A stretch of DNA of 64,000 bases from JANPPS01 sp965246925 (GTDB lineage Bacteria; Pseudomonadota; Alphaproteobacteria; Acetobacterales; Acetobacteraceae): contig OZ251994.1 of the NCBI GenBank assembly GCA_965246925.1, positions 2,294,001 to 2,358,000 on the forward strand, written 5' to 3'. A program made the translations under genes and the position numbers. The notes beneath the pieces were generated by a model, which worked only from the letters and a program-made list of their open reading frames with translations, searched no databases and was not told the origin of the DNA. Numbering within the stretch: the stretch's first letter is position 1; every line of letters begins with the position of its first letter. This document shows positions 7,568 to 14,413 of this stretch, piece after piece.

Positions 7568-9571
7568 CTATCCCTTGCTTGGCCTCAAGACGCTTGGGGG
7601 GATACCTTCGAATAGGGCGCGGAGCCGGCTGCCGGCGCGGAAGAACAGCGGCGGCTGCCCGAGGGGGGCCGGGACGGTGACGCGGTTGCCGCCGGGAAAC
7701 GGCTGACCGGTCCAAACATGCACCCACTCCGCGCCGGCCGGCAGATACGTCGTCCACTCCGTCACGCCCGCCCGGTGCACCGGCGCCACCAGCAGGTCCG
7801 CGCCATACAGGTAGGCGTCCTGGACCGCGTGCGTCGCCGGGTCGTCGAAGAAATGCAGGAACAAGGCGCGCTGCACCGGCCAGCCATGCGCCTGCGCCTC
7901 GGCCAGCAGCGTGCGGAGGTAGGGCGCCAGATGCACGTAGATGCGGGTGAAGCGGGCGAAATGGGCCAGCACCGCCGGGTCGCCGTCGATCTGCAAATTG
8001 TCGCCGGGGCGGTTGGTCTCGTGCGTGCGCATGACCGGGGTGAACGCCGCCATCTCCGTCCAGCGCATCAGCAGCTCCGCCGTGCGGACCAGGCCGAACA
8101 GGCTGGTATAGCCGCCGATGTCGGAGTGGTGCACCGCGTTGCCCAGCAGGCCTGACGACAGCGCGGCGCAGATCGCCGTCTGCAGCCCGTCATGCCGGGA
8201 GAAATCGACGCACTGATCCCCTGCCCAGAGCAGCGGGCAATGACGCTGCACCCCGGTATAGCCGGCCCGCATGAAGAACACCGCGTCCGGGTGCCCGGCC
8301 AGCGCGCGGGCGTTCACCTCCGCCCACAGCACCGGCCAGGCATTGTGCATCAGCGTGCCGTCCACCCCGTTCGCCAGCCGCGCATCGACCGGCAGGTACT
8401 CGCCGAAATCAGCCATCCAGCCGGCAAGGCCGATCCCCAGCATGTTCCGGCCGATCACCCGGTCCGCGAACCAGGCGCAGGCGTCCGGGTTGGTGAAATC
8501 CACGATGCCGCACCAGAACTCACCGAAATCCACCAGATACGGCGCGCCCGCATCATCCAGCGCCAGGAAACCGGCGGCCTCCCGGAACAGCGAGCCATCC
8601 TCGCACAGGTACGGGTTCACGTAGCCGAGGAACCGGATGCCGCGGGCGCGCAGGCCGTCGATCCGCTGCGGCAGATCCGGATAGCGGGCGGGGTCCCAGC
8701 GCCAGTCCCAGAACAGCCGCCGGCCGAAGCTCGTATCGCGGATGCCGCACCAATCCTCGCACCACAGCCCGGCGATCGCCGCGCCGGACTCCAGCACGGC
8801 CTCCAGCCGGTCGAAGCTGCGCGCGCCGTCCTTCAGGCCCAGGATCGCCCCGCCCAGAACCCAGTCCGGCAACGGCGCCGGGCGGCCGAACCGGGTGGAC
8901 AGCGCGCCCACCAAGTCCAGCAGGCTCGGCGCCGCCGTGAATTCAAGCGCGTCCGGCACCGCCCAGCACTCCAGCGCGTGGTGGTCCGGCGCCGTGAAGT
9001 CGAACACCGCATAGGCCGTGGTTTCCACATGCACCGCGACCCGGCGTGACGTGAGGAAGGTCGGTTGCGGGTAGTTCGTGGTATGGTAATCCCCGCCGGC
9101 CTGCCCCATCGCGTCTGCCTGCTGGGTGATGGCGGTCGACTTGTCCCGCCCGACGCCGGGCTCCTGCGTCCAGAGCGGGAAGCGGCGTCCGCGCAGGTTC
9201 AGATAGGACATCTGCTCGCCACAGCCCCAGACGCTTTCGGTGGCGGTGGCCGGAATGCGGATCCACACGCGGTCGATGCCTGGCGCCTCGAACCGCAGCA
9301 TGCCGCGTGGGCCGTCGATGGTGACGTGCAGCGTGAGGCGGACCGGGCCGTCCGCGTGTTCCCGCAAGTCGATGCGGGTGCCGCCCATGGCGGCGTGGGT
9401 CAGCGCCACGCGGGACTGCACGGTGCCCGTGATGCTGAAATTGCCCCGCACCATGTCGAACCGGCCCTGGCCGTGCCCGATCTCAAAACACGGCGCATCC
9501 GGGGTGTGGCGCAGCAGGCAGGTGTCGCCGGCCCAGAGCGCGAAGCCGCCATCGGCGTGAGAAAATCTCAT
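7568..9571 (-). CDS. GH31 sulfoquinovosidase-type glycosidase (K-E-R-W signature)
   Basis: A 667-residue cytoplasmic enzyme that aligns along its length with my memory of E. coli YihQ. Shared blocks include IRDTSFGRR, RFLGYVNPYL, GWMADFGEYLP, WAGDQ and HHSDIGGYTSLF. The nucleophile is Asp388 (MADFGE) and the acid/base Asp452 (WAGDQ). At the positions that bind the sulfonate in YihQ (Q262, Q288, R301, W304) it has Lys247 (GLKDG), Glu272 (CEDW), Arg285 and Trp288. K-E-R-W is the variant described for the Agrobacterium sulfoquinovosidase. Predicted role: release of sulfoquinovose from its glycosides after import. The ATG at 9571 overlaps the recG stop (ATGA). A general alpha-glucosidase activity is the alternative. 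Confidence 0.85.
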   Translation of the reverse strand: MRFSHADGGFALWAGDTCLLRHTPDAPCFEIGHGQGRFDMVRGNFSITGTVQSRVALTHAAMGGTRIDLREHADGPVRLTLHVTIDGPRGMLRFEAPGIDRVWIRIPATATESVWGCGEQMSYLNLRGRRFPLWTQEPGVGRDKSTAITQQADAMGQAGGDYHTTNYPQPTFLTSRRVAVHVETTAYAVFDFTAPDHHALECWAVPDALEFTAAPSLLDLVGALSTRFGRPAPLPDWVLGGAILGLKDGARSFDRLEAVLESGAAIAGLWCEDWCGIRDTSFGRRLFWDWRWDPARYPDLPQRIDGLRARGIRFLGYVNPYLCEDGSLFREAAGFLALDDAGAPYLVDFGEFWCGIVDFTNPDACAWFADRVIGRNMLGIGLAGWMADFGEYLPVDARLANGVDGTLMHNAWPVLWAEVNARALAGHPDAVFFMRAGYTGVQRHCPLLWAGDQCVDFSRHDGLQTAICAALSSGLLGNAVHHSDIGGYTSLFGLVRTAELLMRWTEMAAFTPVMRTHETNRPGDNLQIDGDPAVLAHFARFTRIYVHLAPYLRTLLAEAQAHGWPVQRALFLHFFDDPATHAVQDAYLYGADLLVAPVHRAGVTEWTTYLPAGAEWVHVWTGQPFPGGNRVTVPAPLGQPPLFFRAGSRLRALFEGIPPSVLRPSKG

Positions 9572-11604
9572 CCTGCCCCCAATGTGGCCAAGGCTTGATC
9601 CCGGCCGAACAGCGCCAGCAATTGCCGTATCGCAAGGCCGCGTGGTGCGGACAACCCGGGGTCGCGATCCAGCAGCACCGCCGCGTCCTGATTGGCGACG
9701 CGCAACAGGCGTTCGTGCTGCGCGGGGTCGGCAAGTCGGAAGCCGGGCATGCCGCTCTGGCGCTTACCCAGCAGGTCGCCGCCACCGCGGATGCGGAAAT
9801 CCTCGTCGGCGATCAGGAACCCGTCCTCGGTATCCCGCAGCAGGACCAGGCGTTTCCGCATGGTTTCGGTGAGGTTTTCCTCGTGCAGCAGCAGGCAGTA
9901 GCTTTGGATCCCGCTCCGCCCCACCCGGCCGCGCAGCTGATGCAGCTGGGCCAAGCCGAAGCGCTCGGCGTGTTCGATCACCATGATGCTGGCCTCGGGG
10001 ACGTCCACGCCAACCTCGATGACGGTGGTGGCGACCAGGAGCCGGATGCGCCCGGCGGCGAAATCGGCCAGCGCCTGGTCCCGCAGCCCGGGCTCCTGCT
10101 GACCGTGCGCGAGGCCCACGCGGTGGCCGAACCGGGCTCGGAGCGCGGCGAAGCGGTCCTCGGCGGCGGCCAGGTCCAGCACCTCGCTCTCGTTCACCAT
10201 CGGGCAGACCCAATAGGCCCGCTCCCCCCGGTCCAGCGCGCGTCCGATGGCGGCGACGACGTCGTCACCGCTGTTGAGCGAATGCAGCGTGGTCTTGATG
10301 GGCATGCGGCCGGCGGGCTTTTCCAAGAGGCGGCTCACCTCCATCTCGTTCCATTGCGTGAGCAACAGCGTGCGGGGGATGGGGGTCGCGGTCATGACCA
10401 GCACGTCCGTCCGCTCGCCCTTCTGGCCGAGGCCCAGGCGCTGATCGACGCCGAACCGGTGCTGCTCGTCGATCACCACCAGGGCCAGGCTGTGGTATTC
10501 GACCGCGTCCTGAAACAGCGCGTGGGTGCCGACGATCAGCTTGACCCGGCCATTGGCGATGCCGAGCAACGTGTTGCGGCGGGCAACACCCTTGACCGAG
10601 CCGGTGAGGATCGCGACGTCCACCGGCGATAGTTTGGACAGGGTGCGGTGATGCTGCTGCGCCAGGATCTCGGTGGGCGCCATCAGCGCCGCCTGGTGCC
10701 CGGCCTCCACCGCGCGGAGCATCGCCAGCAACGCCACCAGGGTCTTGCCGGAGCCGACGTCGCCCTGCAACAGCCGCAGCATGCGGCGGGGTGCGGCGAG
10801 GTCCGCGTCGATCTCGTGCAGGGTGCGATGCTGGGACGGGGTGGGGCCGTGGCCGAAGCGGGCCAGCGCCTCGGCGCGCAGACGGCCGTCCCCGGTCAGG
10901 CTGCGTCCCGGACGATGCTTTTCCCGGTTTTTCATCCAGGTCAGTGCGATTTGATGCGCGAGCAGCTCGTCATAGGCGAGCCGGGCGCGGGGGGCTTCGC
11001 CGGGCAGGGCGTCGGGAGCTTGGATCAGGTGCAGCGCCGCGCGGAAGCCGGGCCAGGCTTCGCGGCGAAGCAGCGCCGGGTCATGCCATTCCGGCAGGTC
11101 CGGCACGCGGGACAGGGCGGCGGTCATGGCGTGGGACAGGCGGGGGTGTTTCAGGCCCTCGGTCAGGGGCCAAACCGGTTCTAGGCGGAGCAGCTCGGCG
11201 CGCATCGAAGCGGGGACGGCGCGGGCGTCGCGTAGCTGCTTGCGGTTGCCGAACACATCCAGCCGGCCGCTGACCGCAATGCGGTTTTTCACGAGATAGG
11301 GGGCGCCGGGTTTCTCCCAGGTGGCGATCTCGGCGAACCCAGTGTCGTCTTGGACGATCACCCTCCAGGGTTGCCTGGTGCCGCGTTCGGGCGCGTCGAT
11401 GCGGACCACTTCGACGTCCAGCGTGATGACGGAGCCGGGGAGGGCGTCCACCACGGTGGCTACGGTACGCCGATCGACGTAGCCGTCCGGCATGTGGAAC
11501 AGCAGGTCGAGCACGCGGGCGCCGCCGCAGACACGCTCGAGCAGGCGTGCGGTGTGCGGGCCGACATGCGGCAGGTTTGCGAGTGGGGCAAGGAGGGCGT
11601 GCAC
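9568..11604 (-). CDS. recG: ATP-dependent DNA helicase RecG
   Basis: About 678 residues from a GTG at 11604. RecG unwinds and regresses stalled replication forks and Holliday junctions. Visible parts: the N-terminal HhH-like NLPHVGPHTARLLERV, the wedge/OB domain (about 60-165), Walker A GDVGSGKT (near 281), the DEQH box IDEQHRFGVDQRLG (near 376), motif III TATPIPRT, motif VI QLRGRVGRSG, and the C-terminal TRG-like segment. The frame stays open upstream to 11817, but that extension lies antisense to sdhE and does not resemble RecG, so I prefer the GTG. No strong ribosome site was found there. Divergent from sdhE with about 45 bases between starts. Confidence 0.93.
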   Translation of the reverse strand: MHALLAPLANLPHVGPHTARLLERVCGGARVLDLLFHMPDGYVDRRTVATVVDALPGSVITLDVEVVRIDAPERGTRQPWRVIVQDDTGFAEIATWEKPGAPYLVKNRIAVSGRLDVFGNRKQLRDARAVPASMRAELLRLEPVWPLTEGLKHPRLSHAMTAALSRVPDLPEWHDPALLRREAWPGFRAALHLIQAPDALPGEAPRARLAYDELLAHQIALTWMKNREKHRPGRSLTGDGRLRAEALARFGHGPTPSQHRTLHEIDADLAAPRRMLRLLQGDVGSGKTLVALLAMLRAVEAGHQAALMAPTEILAQQHHRTLSKLSPVDVAILTGSVKGVARRNTLLGIANGRVKLIVGTHALFQDAVEYHSLALVVIDEQHRFGVDQRLGLGQKGERTDVLVMTATPIPRTLLLTQWNEMEVSRLLEKPAGRMPIKTTLHSLNSGDDVVAAIGRALDRGERAYWVCPMVNESEVLDLAAAEDRFAALRARFGHRVGLAHGQQEPGLRDQALADFAAGRIRLLVATTVIEVGVDVPEASIMVIEHAERFGLAQLHQLRGRVGRSGIQSYCLLLHEENLTETMRKRLVLLRDTEDGFLIADEDFRIRGGGDLLGKRQSGMPGFRLADPAQHERLLRVANQDAAVLLDRDPGLSAPRGLAIRQLLALFGRDQALATLGAG

Positions 11605-11649
11605 GGGCTGACAGTCGGTGGGGCCCGGCCTATATGACAGGCTGATGCG

Positions 11650-11997
11650 ATGGACCCAAGAGTGACCCAAGACGATCCGCGCCGCCGGCGTATCCTGTTC
11701 CGCGCGACGCATCGCGGCACGTACGAGAACGATATCCTGATCGGCCATTACGTTCGCCGGCATCTGGCCTTGTTCACGGAGGACGAGCTGGACGCGATCG
11801 AGGCGGTGATGGAGCATCCGGACGCCACCCTTGCCGACTGGCTAATGGGCCGTGCGCCGGTGCCGGCGGAGGCGGACACGGCAATGTTCCGCGCCATCCG
11901 CGATGACGCCGCGGCGGGTGGGGCGGTGGTCCATGGGAGTTCAGTTCCCCCTCTCCCTTCGGGCTACGGCGGTCACGCATGTGCGAATCAATTTTGA
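11650..11997 (+). CDS. sdhE: Succinate dehydrogenase assembly factor SdhE, tail altered by repeat and IS
   Basis: The first about 92 residues are SdhE/CptB-like (DUF339). They contain the RGTYEND motif (the RGxxE signature needed for covalent flavin attachment to SdhA), then LALFTEDELDAIEAVMEHPD and DWLMGRAPVP. SdhE helps insert FAD into succinate dehydrogenase. Beyond residue 92 (GGAVVHGSSVPPLPSG) the frame reads through the same 206-bp repeat unit that precedes mfd. From 11964 it reads into the end of the insertion sequence, which supplies the last ten residues and the stop. The family is normally about 85-95 residues, so the core is intact and the 23-residue tail is acquired. Upstream of mfd, as in other alphaproteobacteria. 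Confidence 0.88.
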   Translation: MDPRVTQDDPRRRRILFRATHRGTYENDILIGHYVRRHLALFTEDELDAIEAVMEHPDATLADWLMGRAPVPAEADTAMFRAIRDDAAAGGAVVHGSSVPPLPSGYGGHACANQF

Positions 11998-13435
11998 CTG
12001 GCGTTCGGGTTGGTTTTCCGAATCCATGACTGGTGTTCATGGAGCGATTCGCATGAGTGATGACACCCTTGGTTCCTTTGGCGACGCGCGGTTGCGGCGG
12101 GTAGGTGCGCGTTTGCTGGCGGCGATGCAGAACGCGCCCACGATGTGTTTGCATGCTCTGGCTGAGACCCGCAACGAGGCTCTCCGCTTTGGTCAGTTCC
12201 TCGACAACCCGGCCGTGAGTGCGGACGAGATGCTGGTGCATACGGGCCGGGTCACTGGCCGACGCGCGGCCGGCCGGCATGTGTTGGCGGTTCAGGACAC
12301 GACCGAGCTGCACTTCGCCTCGCACGGGGCGAGCAAGCGGGGGTTCGGCCGGGCAGGCAACGGAGAGGACATCGGCCTGTTCCTGCATCCGACGGTCGCC
12401 GTCGATGCTGCCACGGGCGGCGTGATCGGCCTTGTGGGTGCCCAGGTGCTCAACCGGACCGAGGGCCTGGTGGCCGACCGTAACACCCGGGCCGCCGATG
12501 CCAAGGAGTCGCGCCGTTGGCTGGCGGGGGCCGAAACCGCCGCGGCCGTTCTGGAGGACGCGGCGCTGGTGACGGTCGTCGCCGACCGCGAGAGCGACAT
12601 CTACGACCAGTTCGCCCGCCGGCCCGAAGGTGCCCACCTCCTGTGCCGGGCGGCACAAGACCGGGCCTTGACGACCGGGTCGCGGCTGTTCGCCAGTTGT
12701 GCATCGTGGCCCGAGCAGGACCGCGTCTGTATCGAGATACCCGCGCGCGGGCCGCGTCCGGCGCGCTCGGCCCAGGTTGCGATCCGGTTCGGCGAGGTCA
12801 CGCTGAGACGCCCGGCCAAAGCGGCCCGGAGCCTGGCCGAAACGGTGACCTTGCGCGTCGTGGACGTGCGCGAGGTCGGGGTGCCGGAGGCAATGACGGA
12901 GGATAAGGATGCGGTGCATTGGTGCCTGCTGACGACGCATGCCGTGCCGGATGTGACGCGGGCCCGCGAGATCGTCGGCTGGTATCGGCTGCGCTGGACG
13001 ATCGAGCAGGTGTTCCGCACGCTCAAGAGTGCCGGGGCAGAAGCGGAGAACTCGCAAGTCGTCGAGGCACGACGCTACGTCAAGCTGGCGGTGACGGCGC
13101 TGATCGCGGCGGTGCGGATCGTGCAGATCGTGGTAGGGCGCGACGCCGCGACCGGCCAGCCGCTGAGCGACGCAGCCGATCCAGCCGACACGCCGATGCT
13201 GAAGTCGTGCTGCGCCAAGCTCGAAGGCCGGACGGCGGCGCTGAAGAACCCCCATGCCGACGACACGCTGGCCTGGTTCGCCTGGATCGTCGCCCGCCTC
13301 GGCGGCTGGTCCGGATACCACTCGAGAGGCTACAAGCCGCCCGGACCCAAGATCATCGCCCGAGGAGTGCTGAAACTCGACGGGATCAAACAAGGGTGGG
13401 CCCTCGCTCATTCCGCAAATGTGTGACTCCCGTAG
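11964..13435 (+). mobile_element. IS4-family insertion sequence (1472 bp) with terminal inverted repeats
   Basis: The left end CTACGGCGGTCACGCATG matches the inverted right end CTACGGGAGTCACACATT; about 18 of the first 22 positions agree. The element interrupts a copy of the local REP-like unit. The flanks are CTCCCTTCGGG (11953-11963) and CTCCCCTCGGG (13436-13446), an 11-base direct repeat with one mismatch, the duplication size usual for IS4 relatives. One transposase gene fills the element. The mismatch in the target repeat suggests that the insertion is not brand new. Confidence 0.88.
12053..13426 (+). CDS. IS4-family transposase
   Basis: 457 residues from ATG at 12053, which is preceded by GGAG at an 8-base spacing. 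An in-frame ATG at 12026 is possible; further upstream the frame leaves the element. The DDE catalytic residues are all present: Asp82 in VQDTTELHF, Asp178 in VVADRESDIYD and Glu318 within the IS4 YREK motif (YRLRWTIEQVFRTLK, with Tyr311, Arg314, Glu318, Lys325). It should cut and paste the element by binding its terminal repeats. No frameshift or internal stop is seen, so it looks intact and potentially active. Confidence 0.93.
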   Translation: MSDDTLGSFGDARLRRVGARLLAAMQNAPTMCLHALAETRNEALRFGQFLDNPAVSADEMLVHTGRVTGRRAAGRHVLAVQDTTELHFASHGASKRGFGRAGNGEDIGLFLHPTVAVDAATGGVIGLVGAQVLNRTEGLVADRNTRAADAKESRRWLAGAETAAAVLEDAALVTVVADRESDIYDQFARRPEGAHLLCRAAQDRALTTGSRLFASCASWPEQDRVCIEIPARGPRPARSAQVAIRFGEVTLRRPAKAARSLAETVTLRVVDVREVGVPEAMTEDKDAVHWCLLTTHAVPDVTRAREIVGWYRLRWTIEQVFRTLKSAGAEAENSQVVEARRYVKLAVTALIAAVRIVQIVVGRDAATGQPLSDAADPADTPMLKSCCAKLEGRTAALKNPHADDTLAWFAWIVARLGGWSGYHSRGYKPPGPKIIARGVLKLDGIKQGWALAHSANV

Positions 13436-14409
13436 CTCCCCTCGGGAGAGGGCCGGGGTGAGGGAAACGGCATGGGGCCTCTTTCGCCGGGTATGGGTCG
13501 GTGTGGAGTGGACGGCATCGAGGCGTTGGGCGGTTCCGGTGGTCTCCCCCACCCCGGCCCTCTCCCGAGGGGAGAGGGCCGGCAGATGATCCTTTACGGC
13601 GCGCCTGAGGGGGTGGTCCATGGGAGTTCAGTTCCCCCTCTCCCTCCGGGAGAGGGTCGGGGTGAGGGAAACGGCATGGGGCTTCTTTTGCCGGGTATGG
13701 GTCGGTTTGGAGTGGACGACACCGAGGCGTTGGGCGGTTCCGGTGGTCTCCCCCACCCCGGCCCTCTCCCGAGGGGAGAGGGGGACGGCAGATGATCCTT
13801 TACGGCGCGCCTGAGGGGGTGGTCCATGGGAGTTCAGTTCCCCCTCTCCCTCCGGGAGAGGGTCGGGGTGAGGGAAACGGCATGGGGCTTCTTTCGCCGG
13901 GTATGGGTCGGTGTGGAGTGGACGGCATCGAGGCGTTGGGCGGTTCCGGTGGTCTCCCTCACCCCGGCCCTCTCCCGAGGGGAGAGGGGGACGGCAGATG
14001 ATCCTCTACGGCGCGCCTGAGGGGGTGGTCCATGGGAGTTCAGTTCCCCCTCTCCCTCCGGGAGAGGGTCGGGGTGAGGGAAACGGCATGGGGCTTCTTT
14101 CGCCGGGTATGGGTCGGTGTGGAGTGGACGGCATCGAGGCGTTGGGCGGTTCCGGTGGTCTCCCTAACCCCGGCCCTCTCCCGGGGAGAGATGGGGACGG
14201 CAGATGATCCTCTACGGCGCGCCTGAGGGGGTGGTCCATAGGAGTTCAGTTCCCCCTCTCCCTCCGGGAGAGGGTCGGGGTGAGGGAAACGGCATGGGGC
14301 TTCTTTCGCCGGGTACGGGTCGGTGTGGAGTGGACGGCATCGAGACGTTGGGCGGTTCCGGTGGTCTCCCTCACCCCGGCCCTCTCCCGAGAGGAGAGGG
14401 GGACGGCAG
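13436..14409 (+). repeat. Tandem 206-bp repeat array duplicating the mfd start region
   Basis: The sequence around the mfd start, GGCAGATGATCCTNTACGGC, recurs at exactly 206-base spacing with ATGs at 13586, 13792, 13998, 14204 and 14410; the last is the true mfd start. Each unit carries the first nine mfd codons, then GTGGTCCATGGGAG, a palindrome CCCTCTCCCTCCGGGAGAGGG-type element, about 80 bases of spacer and a second CCCTCTCCCGAGGGGAGAGGG-type palindrome. The unit before the first ATG begins at the 3' end of sdhE (about 11930) and is split by the insertion sequence. Units differ at only a few positions. Confidence 0.93.
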
Positions 14410-14413
14410 ATGA
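13586..14413 (+). other. Four chained 69-codon mini-ORFs ahead of mfd
   Basis: Because the repeat unit is 206 bases, the frame opened at each copied mfd start (MILYGAPEG, then VVHGSSVPPLPPGEG) ends after 69 codons exactly on the next copy, with stop and next start overlapping as ATGA. The chain is 13586-13795, 13792-14001, 13998-14207 and 14204-14413, and then mfd itself at 14410. The peptides look like repeat translation, not selected proteins. A purine-rich GAGAGGGGGA stretch lies in front of most of the starts. They could couple ribosomes into mfd or divert them; whether any is translated is unknown. Confidence 0.6.

Noticed and set aside
1..9571. Complete sulfoquinovose degradation pathway
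   Set aside because: Only uptake and glycoside-cleaving genes are visible. None of the known sulfolytic or sulfoglycolytic enzymes could be recognised in the window.
11605..11817. N-terminal extension of RecG to an ATG at 11817
   Set aside because: It would overlap sdhE head-on, its residues do not resemble RecG, and a GTG start at 11604 gives the usual protein length.
11774..13621. Minus-strand frame of 615 codons across the insertion sequence and repeats
   Set aside because: It is antisense to an intact IS4-type transposase and includes translated repeat sequence such as LTPALSRGE, a common artefact of these palindromes.
13436..14409. CRISPR-like array between sdhE and mfd
   Set aside because: The repeat is 206 bases long without short variable spacers; it is a tandem duplication of the mfd start region, and no cas genes are near.
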